Positions 54,093 through 62,606 of a DNA stretch of 64,000 bases are shown here, in pieces. The notes beneath the pieces were generated by a model. It made no database searches. It was not told where the DNA came from and was given only the letters and a program-made list of their open reading frames with translations. Source of the DNA: Zhuqueibacter pondensis. Lineage in GTDB: Bacteria > Zhuqueibacterota > Zhuqueibacteria > Zhuqueibacterales > Zhuqueibacteraceae. The position numbers and the translations under genes were made by a program. The stretch spans positions 57,620 to 121,619 of the forward strand of contig JAPDQK010000011.1 of assembly GCA_034505955.1 (NCBI GenBank), in the 5' to 3' direction. Every line of letters starts with the position of its first letter. Position 1 is the first letter of the stretch.

Positions 54093-55367
54093 ATGCAACA
54101 CTTCCGTCAATTTTTAGCGCTTTTCCTCATCACCTGCGCCAATCTCTTCGCGCAATCCGTGGAATTTGGCGGCATCGTATTTGACGAGGCCGCCTATATC
54201 AGCCTCAACCAAAAGTCTTTGTATAATCCGCAGAACCGGCTGCTCAATCTTTACGATCGCAACAACGTGCTGGCCGCAGATATAAACACCGGCGTTAATT
54301 TTACTTCATGGCTCACCGTGCATTCTTCTCTACAAGCGGCCATCACAAGTGCACGCGATACCGAGTCAAAATTCTCCCTGCGCGAGCTTTTCGTACGCTT
54401 CTCCCCCAAAAGCGCTCTGGATTTTACCCTCGGTCGTACCATTCTCAAATGGGGAACCGGTTATGCTTATAATCCCACTGGCGTGATCGAGCCGCGCCGC
54501 GATCCCTCGGACCCTTCGGATCGATTGCGCCGCTATCGCGGTCTTGATTTGGCACAAGCTGATTTCTATTACCGCTCAAGCTTGTTGACGCTGGTTTATC
54601 TCAACACGTTGGAAACAGATGGCAGATGGCAAATGGCCAATGATCACCGTTTGGCCATGCGCGTTTACACGTTGTTTCGAGGTTTCGATGTCTCTGTGAT
54701 CGGTTTTTGGGAAGAGCACCGGCGCGGCAAAATCGGATTCAATTTCACCAAAGTGATCGGCGAGGCGTTGGAGGTTCACGGCGAGTTTCTCGGCCAGCGC
54801 GGTTGTGATATGCCGACCCATCTCATCGCTACCGTCAATTTTCCGGACACCTTATTTCGTTTCCCACCTTTCGCTCCGATTCATCAACACGAGCACCGGC
54901 TCTTTGGAAAATATCTCGCCGGCTTTCAATATACTTTCGGCAAAAACATCAATCTGGCGATGGAATATTTTCACAATGATGAGGGAATGAGTAGCGCGGA
55001 TTGGCAGCGCTTTCTCGATTATCTGGTTTTTGCCAATCGACAACTTGTTGGCCCGCAAGGCAATCTGGCCACGGCCAATCTTTTGTGGTCGACCGGCGTG
55101 CTCTCTGCAACCGGCAGCACGCAAGATTATCTTTTTGCCCGACTTTATTTTCCCGACCTCATAACGGCAAAAGTTTCTGGTGAGCTGCTCGCTCTCGAAA
55201 ATCTGCATGATGGTTCGGCGGTGGTGATTCCCAACCTCTCGATTTATCTGGGCCACGAGATTTCCGCCTACCTGCGTTGGAGCGGTTTCTCCGGAAAACG
55301 GGAGTCGGAATTTGGTGGATTATTTTATCGGAGTGTGACTAATTTGGGCATGTCGTGGAAGTTTTGA
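54093..55367 (+). CDS. Outer-membrane barrel protein of a LolA/MacB-type operon
   Basis: 424 residues with a signal peptide MQHFRQFLALFLITCANLFA-Q. Alternating strands run throughout (LDFTLGRTILKWGTGYAYNPTGVIEP, DLAQADFYYRSSLLTLVYLNTL, KYLAGFQYTFGKNINLAMEYFHNDEG) and the end is aromatic (LGMSWKF), as for a porin of DUF1302/alginate-export-like type. It follows the HNH gene by 21 bases but functionally belongs with the ABC transporter and LolA-like genes. Its last 97 residues recur, with about 14 substitutions, at the end of the MATE chimera near 60330. Confidence 0.82.
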   Translation: MQHFRQFLALFLITCANLFAQSVEFGGIVFDEAAYISLNQKSLYNPQNRLLNLYDRNNVLAADINTGVNFTSWLTVHSSLQAAITSARDTESKFSLRELFVRFSPKSALDFTLGRTILKWGTGYAYNPTGVIEPRRDPSDPSDRLRRYRGLDLAQADFYYRSSLLTLVYLNTLETDGRWQMANDHRLAMRVYTLFRGFDVSVIGFWEEHRRGKIGFNFTKVIGEALEVHGEFLGQRGCDMPTHLIATVNFPDTLFRFPPFAPIHQHEHRLFGKYLAGFQYTFGKNINLAMEYFHNDEGMSSADWQRFLDYLVFANRQLVGPQGNLATANLLWSTGVLSATGSTQDYLFARLYFPDLITAKVSGELLALENLHDGSAVVIPNLSIYLGHEISAYLRWSGFSGKRESEFGGLFYRSVTNLGMSWKF

Positions 55368-55408
55368 TATTGCTTTTTCTCACACCTCGACTCTTCATCA
55401 ACTCATTT

Positions 55409-56626
55409 TCATGAGGAGACTGGTCTTGTTTTGGTCAGTTTGAGTATCGTTATCTCCGAGCGCGCGCCCAATCGAATCGGTGGGCCCCAATATCCGGTTC
55501 CCTTGCTCACATAGATCCAAGTCTTCTCGCGCTGATGCAAGCCGGCAATATAAGGTTGCCCTGCGGCAGCCAGCAGGTTCCAGGGAAAGAATTGCCCACC
55601 GTGGGTGTGACCGGAAATTTGCAGATCGAATCCCAGCGGGAGCGCTGCATACAAGCTGCGCGGCTGGTGCGCCAACAAGATTTTCACCTCACATGGCGGC
55701 GCGCCGGAAATGGCGGCTTCCGGATTCGAGATGTGGCTTTTGAGGAACTGTCCGGCTGAGTAGTCAGTCACCCCCGCCAAAAGCATTCGAGCCGAACCGA
55801 GCTGCAAAATGCGATGCTCGTTCAACAACACCGTGAAGCCGAGTCGATCCGCTTCTTCCACCCACGGTTCGGCGCCGGAGTAATATTCGTGATTTCCGGT
55901 GATGAAATAACGGCCGTAACGTGCGGAGAGCTCCGCCATGGGTGCAACTTCATCACGAAGATGCGGCACCGAGCCATCCACCAGATCGCCGGTGAACGCG
56001 ATGAGATCCGGCGCCAGTTCATTGGCCTGCGCGACGATGGTTTCCACAAATTTACGTCTGACTGTCAGTCCGGCGTGAATGTCAGTGATCTGAAGAATGC
56101 GGAATCCTTCGAGGGCTTCCGGTAAATTCGCGATCGGAACTGTAATTTCTACAATCGCCGGGCGGCGACGCGCTTCATACACACCATAGCCGGTCAACAC
56201 TCCTGAAACGCCGAGAATTCCCAGATTCATCGTTTGCATCAGAAAACGCCGGCGCTCGGGATTATCCGGCGCGACGGCTTGGACGGGGGAAGAGAAAAAC
56301 TCACGCGCGAGGGCAAAAATTTTTTGAGCTCCGGCAGTGATCAGCCAGATCAGATCGCGGATCACCAGACTGGTGAAGAGAAATGAAACAAATCCCATAC
56401 TCACATAACTGATCCACGACAAGATATGCGTCCAGGTGGTTTCAACCCTGTTGACCTGCAAAATAAATGTGGATATAGGGATGAGCAAAAACAAGATCAG
56501 AATTGCCCAGGCGATCACATTCCAAGGGGAATCGAGGTTGGCGGGAATAATCAGACGCCAGCCAATGTAGCCGTACCCCAGGGCCAAAATCGTAAATGCA
56601 ATCAGAAAGAAAAGGAAAAAGGCCAT
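55409..56626 (-). CDS. Membrane-anchored metallophosphoesterase (YkuE/LpxG-like)
   Basis: 405 residues. Four membrane helices in the first ~110 residues precede the calcineurin-like domain. Metal-binding motifs are ITDIHAG, FTGDLVDG, ITGNHEYY, LLAHQP and SGHTHGGQFFPWN; the helix at ~140-160 (FLMQTMNLGILGVSGVL) sits after an RRRFL segment. Members hydrolyse phosphodiesters of lipids such as UDP-diacylglucosamine or act as general phosphodiesterases; the substrate is not certain. Single gene, convergent with the barrel protein gene. Confidence 0.9.
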   Translation of the reverse strand: MAFFLFFLIAFTILALGYGYIGWRLIIPANLDSPWNVIAWAILILFLLIPISTFILQVNRVETTWTHILSWISYVSMGFVSFLFTSLVIRDLIWLITAGAQKIFALAREFFSSPVQAVAPDNPERRRFLMQTMNLGILGVSGVLTGYGVYEARRRPAIVEITVPIANLPEALEGFRILQITDIHAGLTVRRKFVETIVAQANELAPDLIAFTGDLVDGSVPHLRDEVAPMAELSARYGRYFITGNHEYYSGAEPWVEEADRLGFTVLLNEHRILQLGSARMLLAGVTDYSAGQFLKSHISNPEAAISGAPPCEVKILLAHQPRSLYAALPLGFDLQISGHTHGGQFFPWNLLAAAGQPYIAGLHQREKTWIYVSKGTGYWGPPIRLGARSEITILKLTKTRPVSS

Positions 56627-56766
56627 GTTGAATTTCCAAGTTTCTGACCATTCGCGTTTCTCGTTGTCGCATTATATATCATGAGAGCTTTGCCCATACC
56701 TCTCATTGACGACTGCCAAAAAGGCAAGGCAAGAAACGATAATCACCCAGTCTTGGGTGAAAAATC

Positions 56767-56850
56767 GTAGCGCAGTCATCCCTACGGGCGCAGCCTGACT
56801 GCAAGCAAGACTGCGTCCGTAGGCTGCGCCCGTAGGGATGCTTGCGCTAC
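56767..56850. repeat. GTAGCGCA-ended inverted repeat element
   Basis: Arms of 29 bases pair with two mismatches: GTAGCGCAGTCATCCCTACG... at the left and ...CGTAGGGATGCTTGCGCTAC at the right. The centre holds a further GACTGCGTCCGTAGG. Same ends and core as the 24071-24139 element. Confidence 0.75.
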
Positions 56851-56911
56851 CCCCTGCAACTCACCCATTACAAGAAACGATACTTTTATAACGAAATAGA
56901 ACAATTTTTAG

Positions 56912-56940
56912 TTGCCTTTTGTTCCTCGGATTTGTATCTT
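56912..56940 (+). promoter_or_regulatory. Predicted promoter of the PIN toxin-antitoxin operon
   Basis: TTGCCT (56912-56917), 17-base spacer, TATCTT (56935-56940), 25 bases before the antitoxin start, so the leader would be short. The TAnnTTT form also fits FCB-type -7 elements. Confidence 0.55.
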
Positions 56941-56965
56941 TTTCAAAAACGAGGAGCTTTCTGCC

Positions 56966-57202
56966 ATGTCAGTAATGGAAATGACGGAAAAAGATCTGAG
57001 ATTGCGACTCGCTAAAGAGTTGGATAAGCTTGATAGGGAGCAATTGTTGATCACGCATCAATTTGTGTCTCGCATAATTGCCGAGGCTCTCATCAATGCT
57101 GTCACGCAAGATTGGGAGATCGGGAAAGTAAACCGAGCAGCTATCCAAAAAGCCATTGATGAATATAGAGCCAGGAATCCCTACGGAGCGACAGAATCTT
57201 GA
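56966..57202 (+). CDS. Probable antitoxin of a PIN-domain toxin
   Basis: 78 residues from ATG 56966 (GAGGAG nine bases upstream). Largely helical: MEMTEKDLRLRLAKELDKLDREQLLITHQFVSRIIAEAL, then KVNRAAIQKAIDEYRARNPYGATES. No DNA-binding domain is obvious. The stop overlaps the TTG start of the PIN gene by four bases, the usual coupling of type II toxin-antitoxin pairs. Assignment rests on this context. Confidence 0.72.
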   Translation: MSVMEMTEKDLRLRLAKELDKLDREQLLITHQFVSRIIAEALINAVTQDWEIGKVNRAAIQKAIDEYRARNPYGATES

Positions 57203-57603
57203 GAGTCGTCATCGATACAAATGTCTTTGTCGAGTCGCTTTCCAGAGCCAGTCCTTACCACAGCATTTTTCAGAACTTGGTGGAAGGGAACTTTTTTATT
57301 TGCATATCAAATCCAATATTATTGGAGTATGAAGAAATCCTTTACGTACTCCATCGCAGGGAAAATGCTGATCGATTGTTAGATTTTCTTTCTTTTTCTC
57401 CCTTCGTTATCCTTGTTGACCCGACTTACCGCTTCAATCTTATTTTTGCTGATCCTGACGACAACAAATTCGTTGATTGCGCTATTGCAACAACTGCTGA
57501 TTACATTGTTACAAGAGATCATCATTTCGATGTTCTCAAATCCATTGATTTTCCTAAAGTCCGGATTATTCATCCGGATGAATTTATCAAACAATGTCTT
57601 TAA
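57199..57603 (+). CDS. PIN-domain ribonuclease toxin
   Basis: 134 residues starting at a TTG that overlaps the antitoxin stop. PIN features: D6 in VVIDTNVFVES, acidic E residues in LLEYEEILYVL, and D residues in IFADPDDNKFVDCAIATTADYIVTRDHHFDVLK. It matches the PIN_3/COG1569-type putative toxin family, which would be an RNase blocked by the upstream protein. Unusual start codon, with no other in-frame ATG before the motif. Confidence 0.86.
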   Translation: MRVVIDTNVFVESLSRASPYHSIFQNLVEGNFFICISNPILLEYEEILYVLHRRENADRLLDFLSFSPFVILVDPTYRFNLIFADPDDNKFVDCAIATTADYIVTRDHHFDVLKSIDFPKVRIIHPDEFIKQCL

Positions 57604-57741
57604 TGTCAGCTGAGACTCGCTCATGACATTGCGTTTACGATTTTAGCCAGACGTGCAATGCACGATAAGACGAGATTCGAGTTGCCGGTGAGGCGTAGTG
57701 CAAAAACGAGTCGACGTTACCGTGCAGCGCGATCGATGGAC

Positions 57742-58389
57742 CTACCGGGCAATTTTAAAATTAAAATTTGGCGTTTGCAAAATACCCCACAAACGAATCC
57801 AAATCGGCAGCAGCATCTCGGTGCCGCGGGCAGTGGTAATGTCGCCCAAGTCAATCACCGATTTCCAGCCAAACCAATTCTTCAAAATTTCCGTAACTTT
57901 GGCTTTTGCGGCGGAATCGTTGCCGCTGACAAAAATATCATGATCGCCGGGAACGAGAGTCGGGTTCACCATAACGTTGCAGTTTACGGTGTTCAGCGTC
58001 TTCACTACCTTGAGGTCGGGAAAGGCGCGCTGAATTTGTTCTCCCAATGAGTCCGTGTTGCAAACCGACAAAGAGGGGGGCATTCCTTTGGAAAAATCAA
58101 GCGGGTTGGCAATATCAATCAGGATTTTCCCTTTCAAATTGTCGGCGCCGGCGAGTTTCAAAACTTCCAGCGAGGCCATCCCTGCCGTGCAGTTGAACAA
58201 CAGCTCGCCGAATTGGGCCGCATCGGCAAAAGTTCCCTGGGAGGCGCTGGCGCCGTTGGCCTTGACCCACGCTGCTGCCTTGGGGTTGTCGGCGGTGCGC
58301 GATCCCATTTTCACCTTATGCCCCAACTGCACCAGCTTGGTGCCGATGGCATTGCCCACCATGCCAGTTCCTAACACGCCAATATTCAT
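57742..58389 (-). CDS. NADPH-dependent F420 reductase-like oxidoreductase
   Basis: 215 residues; AAGGAG lies five bases before the ATG. A Rossmann fold opens the protein (IGVLGTGMVGNAIGTKLVQLGHKVKMGSR), with NCTAGMASLEVL, ILIDIANPLDFSKGMPPSLSVCNTDSLGEQIQRAFPDLKVVKTLNTVNCNVMVNP and DHDIFVSGND. It belongs to the F420-dependent NADP reductase-like group, most of whose bacterial members have unknown substrates and do not need F420. Monocistronic. Confidence 0.87.
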   Translation of the reverse strand: MNIGVLGTGMVGNAIGTKLVQLGHKVKMGSRTADNPKAAAWVKANGASASQGTFADAAQFGELLFNCTAGMASLEVLKLAGADNLKGKILIDIANPLDFSKGMPPSLSVCNTDSLGEQIQRAFPDLKVVKTLNTVNCNVMVNPTLVPGDHDIFVSGNDSAAKAKVTEILKNWFGWKSVIDLGDITTARGTEMLLPIWIRLWGILQTPNFNFKIAR

Positions 58390-59057
58390 GGCTGCTCCTT
58401 ATTTTATGAATGTTCGAGAAAAATCTTGGCATCGAAGTTTTTTATTTGTACACTTGATATTATTTTAAACAATAATCTCCATTTCGTCAAGTAGGCACTC
58501 TATTGTGCCAATGGGGAATCGAGCATGGAAAGCGGATTGCCAATATGGTGACAAAATGATCCGAAATGTTTCGTCATTTATTTTTTAAGAAATTCGAACT
58601 TTTTTCACGGTCAGTCGTAAAATATGTCAACATTTGCAGGTCGATCTGGCTGAAAACACTAAAATCTATGAAAGGACGAAAGATGCGAACGGTCATCGCT
58701 GTCGGGGTTTCCATCGCGGGGATGGGATTCGGTTCTTCCTTTGAGAGAAGAGTTTAGGCGACCGAACACTGCAGGAATCCGCAAAATCTCCTGATGATTT
58801 CCATCAGGATAATCTGTTTTGTAGTTTCTTGCTTGATACAAAGCGCCATTCGAGCTGGGGACGCTACCTTGCGCCAGCGTACTCACTTCGGTGAGTAGCT
58901 TTCGGTCAAATTTGCAATTTATCTCTCCTCGCGTTCACGCCTCCAAACTCTTTCCCAATTCCCCCTTCACCAATACGGTTACTTTAAACAGGACTTCATC
59001 CATCTGCGTGAAGTGACGGCTTCATAGCAGAATAATGTACTTTTTTCGGGTTTTACT
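58390..59057. other. Intergenic region, no gene supported
   Basis: 668 bases. Short frames on both strands (for example 58566-58757 and 58659-58886) lack ribosome binding sites, family motifs or coupled neighbours. The promoter of the minus-strand oxidoreductase should be near 58440-58470, where an AT-rich dyad GATATTATTTTAAACAATAATC-like sequence lies. The region may be debris from the events that broke the MATE gene. Confidence 0.5.
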
Positions 59058-60329
59058 ATGAGTCAATTCTTCGATACCGAAATTTCAATTATAACAGAAT
59101 CGAGAACAAGCAGGCTTGCAAGCTTTTGGAATGATTTGCGCGCGGCGCTGCGGGATCGGAGCAGGAATTCACTGAAGGAAGCCTCAAGCGCGCGATTGTG
59201 CTGCTCGCCATTCCAATGGTGTTGGAGATGGTGATGGAGTCAGTGTTCGCCATCGTCGATGTTTTTTTCGTTGCCAGACTTGGCGGTGGCGACGGTCGGA
59301 TTGACGGAGGCGGTCATCACTTTGGTCTATGCCCTTGCCATCGGCCTCAGTATGGGTACCACCGCTATGGTGGCGCGCCGGATCGGCGAGAAGGATAGTC
59401 GCGGTGCGATGAGGACAGCGATACAAGCAATCGTCATCGGCAGCGTTCTTTCGCTGCCGATCACAGCCGCCGGCATCGGCTACGCACCGAAGATTCTCGA
59501 GCTGATGGGTGCTTCGAGAAGCCTCATTGAGAGTTATGCGGGCTATATGGCCGTCATGCTCGCCGGCAATGTCACCATCATGCTGCTCTATTTGATCAAT
59601 GCGATTTTTCGCGGCGCCGGCGATGCGGCCATTGCCATGCGCGTGCTGTGGATCGCCAATGCCATCAACATCGTGCTCGATCCGTGCCTCATCTTTGGTC
59701 TCGGCCCCTTCCCGGAGCTTGGCATCGCCGGTGCAGCGGTGGCGACTAATATTGGCCGAGGCATCGGCGTGATCTTCCAATTGTATACGCTATTTCGTGG
59801 TCAAGGTCGCATCCGAATTGATCGTGCTGAGTTGAAGTTCGCTCCCAAGGTGATGCTGCAATTATTGCGCGTCTCACTCGGTGGTGTTTTTCAGATTCTG
59901 GTCGGAACCGCAAGCTGGGTTGGCCTCACTCGCATCGTGTCGATGTTCGGCAGCGAGGCGTTGGCGGGCTACACCATCGCGCTTCGCCTCGTCGTATTTG
60001 CCATTCTCCCCTCCTGGGGATTGAGCAATGCCGCGGCCAATCTCTTGTGGTCGACCGGCGTACTTTCCGCAACCGGCAGTACAAGAGATTATCTCTTCTT
60101 TAGACTATACTTCCCCGATTTGGTCACCTCGAAAATTTCCGGAGAGCTGATTACTCTTGAAAATCTTCACGATGGCTCAACGGTGGTGATTCCTAACTTC
60201 TCGGTTTATCTGGGCCACGAGATTTCCGCCTACCTTCGTTGGAGTGGTTTTCTCGGGAAACAGCAGTCAGAATTTGGTGGGTTGTTTTATCGGAGTGTGA
60301 CGAATTTGGGCATGTCTTGGAAGGTTTGA
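59058..60329 (+). pseudogene. MATE efflux transporter remnant joined to the 3' end of an outer-membrane barrel gene
   Basis: MATE sequence can be read across three frames: MSQFF...LASFWNDLRAALR (from ATG 59058), then after a shift near 59150 EQEFTEGSLKRAIVLLAIPMVLEMVMESVFAIVDVFFVARLG, then after a second shift near 59280 VATVGLTEAVITLVYALAIGLSMGTTAMVARRIGEKD through helices to AILPSWGLSNAAA near 60037. In intact MATE proteins this is followed by TLVGQNLGA; here it continues as NLLWSTGVLSATGS...LGMSWKV, the C-terminal 97 residues of a barrel protein like that at 54093. About half of the transporter is lost, so it should be non-functional. Confidence 0.85.
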
Positions 60330-60450
60330 CTTTTACGAAAAGATTTGCAGAACAAAATAATGAACCTCCAACACGACCACCGCACCGTTTGATCTGGGTC
60401 ATGAGTATTTCACCGGGGCTTCACATACACGTACTTCCTGTAAAAAATAC

Positions 60451-60479
60451 TTGACTTTCTCCTAATACTTTCGTACATT
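60451..60479 (+). promoter_or_regulatory. Promoter of the BlaI-M56 operon
   Basis: TTGACT (60451-60456), 17-base spacer, TACATT (60474-60479). The operator palindrome abuts the -10, so a bound repressor would cover the transcription start. Confidence 0.75.
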
Positions 60480-60495
60480 TACTAAAACATTAGTA
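60480..60495. promoter_or_regulatory. BlaI-type operator palindrome
   Basis: TACTAAAACATTAGTA: perfect 6-bp arms TACTAA/TTAGTA around AACA. It resembles the TACTACATATGTAGTA-type operators bound by BlaI/MecI repressors and lies between the -10 and the blaI-like ATG, so autoregulation is likely. Confidence 0.75.
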
Positions 60496-60508
60496 GGAGA
60501 CTGCGGCC

Positions 60509-60904
60509 ATGGCAAAACGCAAGTTCGAGCTTTCCGCCTCGGAATGGGAGATCATGCAGGCGGTCTGGAACGCTGGCAAACCGCTGGTTGTGCGTGACGT
60601 TCTTGATCAAGCCTATCCCAATGCGGAAAAAGCCTACACCACCGTGCAAACCCTGATGAACATTCTTGTCGACAAAGGCTTTCTCAAACGAAAGAAAGTC
60701 GGTATGGTCAATTTCTATACCGCGGCGGTCACACGTGAGAATGTTTTGCGCCGGTCTTTAACGACTTTGGCCGGGCGGATGTTTCAAGGCTCGTTCGGCG
60801 CGATGGCGTCTTTTCTCGTCAATTCCGCCTCACTGAGGCCGGAAGAAATCCGGGCGCTCAGGAAACTCTTGGATGAAAAAGCAGGGGAGCAAAATCATGA
60901 ATGA
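60509..60904 (+). CDS. BlaI/MecI-family transcriptional repressor
   Basis: 131 residues with AGGAGA nine bases before the ATG. Winged-helix features: LSASEWEIMQAVWNAGKPLVVRDVLDQAYP, KAYTTVQTLMNILVDKGFLKRKKVGMVNFYTAAVTRE. The C-terminal dimerisation helices follow (MFQGSFGAMASFLVN...LSLxPEEIRALRKLLDEK). It is cleaved in response to the M56 peptidase in the classical systems. Its stop overlaps the M56 gene by eight bases. Confidence 0.93.
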   Translation: MAKRKFELSASEWEIMQAVWNAGKPLVVRDVLDQAYPNAEKAYTTVQTLMNILVDKGFLKRKKVGMVNFYTAAVTRENVLRRSLTTLAGRMFQGSFGAMASFLVNSASLRPEEIRALRKLLDEKAGEQNHE

Positions 60905-62225
60905 CACAATCCAATTTCTGAACGCTCACGCACCGGACATTCTGCGCATGCTCACTCTAATGGAAGTTCAGGTCGCGATTTTAGCGCTGATGGTCCTCGG
61001 TATCGAACGCTGGCTGCGTACCCCGTCACCTAAACTCCGCTATGCGCTTTGGATGGTGGTATTGGCTAAATCTCTCTCGCCGCCATTTCTGTCAATATCT
61101 GTTTCGGCGCGGTTGCCTTTCACGCAAATCGAAAAATCACTGATGTTCGTTTCGACCGCCGGAGATGCTGGCGCGCTCACTCATTTCTCGCTTGCAACGA
61201 TCATTCTGTCATTGTGGTTTCTGGCAACGCTTGTTCTCGGCATTATTGCACTGCAGCAATATTTATCACTCCGCATCCGGCTCCGTGATTCGCAATTGAT
61301 GGACGCAAAAGCAGTAAGCAGTCACGAAATCCCCGGTTTTCGCTGGCCACCGATCTGGCGCACGGACCGCCTGCCGACACCGCTCGTGATTGGGTTGTTC
61401 CGCCCGCAAATTTATGTGACGGCAGTGGCCGTAGAATCCGAGCCTCAAACATTACATGCAATTCTCTATCACGAGCTTGCGCACGTGCTCCGTCGCGACA
61501 GTTGGATCGTGCTATTGCAAACGGTCACGCAAATTCTGCATCCTCTGAATCCTTTCATCTGGTTGATGAATGTTCGTCTGTCACGTTACCGCGAGCAACT
61601 TTGTGACGATTTTGCGTTGCGGCACACTAACGTGCAACCTCGCGTTTATGGCGAAATATTGCTGCGCATTCTCGAAGCCAGCACGATTTCCCGGATCGCG
61701 ATACAAGCTGGTACTTGTTTTTTTGAAACCGATCGTGGATTCAAACAACGGTTGAAATATCTCTTAACTTCAAAGGAGGTTGATATGAATCGATTTACAG
61801 TAAAGCACAAACTGTTGCTGGCTGGGATGTTGCTGGCTCTGCTGGCATTCTCCTGGCAGTGCAGCAATGAAAAGACTCCGCCGCCATCGCCACAAACGTC
61901 GATTGCAAGCAAAATGCCGGCAGCGCCGGCTGACATGCCGACGGTTGAGTACGATATCGCGCCTCAGGTCACTAAACGAGTTGAGCCACAGTATCCCGAG
62001 CTGGCAAGAAAAGCCGGAATCGAGGGTAGAGTATTGATCAAGATTCTGATAAAGGAAAATGGTCAAGTCGGGGATGCCAAGGTCATCGAATGTTCGGCTC
62101 CCAATGTTGGTTTGGAAGAAGCAGCCCTCACCGCGGCGAAGCAGTGGGTTTTTAGTCCGGCAAAGAAACAGGCCGAACCGGTGGCAATTTGGAACACGAT
62201 GACGTTTAATTTTAAGCTAAAATAG
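60897..62225 (+). CDS. M56 (BlaR1-type) membrane metallopeptidase with C-terminal TonB domain
   Basis: 442 residues from ATG 60897 with GGGAG upstream. N-terminal membrane helices (~20-130) surround a gluzincin site: H192-E-L-A-H196 in ILYHELAHVLRRDSW, and the downstream acidic residue in YREQLCDDFALRH. A further membrane helix (~300-325, LLLAGMLLALLAFSWQC) is followed by a proline-rich linker and a TonB C-terminal domain (~355-442: KRVEPQYPELARKAGIEGRVLIKILIKENGQV...AAKQWVFSPA). There is no penicillin-binding sensor domain, so it should sense something other than beta-lactams. It is coupled to the repressor gene. Confidence 0.92.
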   Translation: MNDTIQFLNAHAPDILRMLTLMEVQVAILALMVLGIERWLRTPSPKLRYALWMVVLAKSLSPPFLSISVSARLPFTQIEKSLMFVSTAGDAGALTHFSLATIILSLWFLATLVLGIIALQQYLSLRIRLRDSQLMDAKAVSSHEIPGFRWPPIWRTDRLPTPLVIGLFRPQIYVTAVAVESEPQTLHAILYHELAHVLRRDSWIVLLQTVTQILHPLNPFIWLMNVRLSRYREQLCDDFALRHTNVQPRVYGEILLRILEASTISRIAIQAGTCFFETDRGFKQRLKYLLTSKEVDMNRFTVKHKLLLAGMLLALLAFSWQCSNEKTPPPSPQTSIASKMPAAPADMPTVEYDIAPQVTKRVEPQYPELARKAGIEGRVLIKILIKENGQVGDAKVIECSAPNVGLEEAALTAAKQWVFSPAKKQAEPVAIWNTMTFNFKLK

Positions 62226-62606
62226 TATTCGGTAAGTAGTTCATGACGCACCGCCCACAACGATAGCCGTCCGAGTTGTTTATTTTAACCTCGAGGGAGT
62301 GTTGAAATTTTCCAATTAGATGCGGCTCGGACGGCGAGATTTTAAAGAGCAGTTGCTTTCATTTTATTGTTTGCTACGTTCTTTTCCCGCAACTGACGTC
62401 AAATCGACCCAAGAATATTAACCTTTCTTTCCCTTCACCTTTGCCGCAACTCTCGCCATTGAAAACTTGGGCAAATCTCTTGACTTTTCAGTTTTTCCAT
62501 CTTAATATAACAAGCCGACAGAAAATCTGCACACGCGATTAAATAACGTGTGCCGCAGAACAATCTGTGTCACCAATAACGTTCATTCTATAATGGAGTT
62601 CGCAAA
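62226..62606. other. Intergenic region with the TerC promoter and leader
   Basis: 381 bases. The promoter lies at 62480-62508. The ~95-base leader contains a hairpin with arms GCACACG and CGTGTGC (62529-62553). I saw no match to the manganese riboswitch often found before TerC-type genes. The 5' part shows a weak inverted pair CCGTCCGAG/CTCGGACGG near 62270 and 62325, possibly the terminator of the upstream operon. Confidence 0.6.
62480..62508 (+). promoter_or_regulatory. Promoter of the TerC gene
   Basis: TTGACT (62480-62485), 17-base spacer, TAATAT (62503-62508): close to consensus. The leader to the ATG at 62607 is about 90 bases. Confidence 0.72.

Larger units (their letters stand above)
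56627..56965. other. Intergenic region with palindromic repeat and toxin-antitoxin promoter
   Basis: 339 bases. It contains the inverted element at 56767-56850 and the predicted promoter at 56912-56940. No other feature was seen. Confidence 0.6.

Noticed and set aside
58566..58886. Short frames on both strands between the oxidoreductase and the MATE remnant
   Set aside because: No start signals, motifs or operon partner.
62515..62606. Manganese (yybP-ykoY) riboswitch in the TerC leader
   Set aside because: The conserved GGGGAGUA and ACUGAC-type segments expected in that riboswitch are not present; only a simple hairpin is visible.
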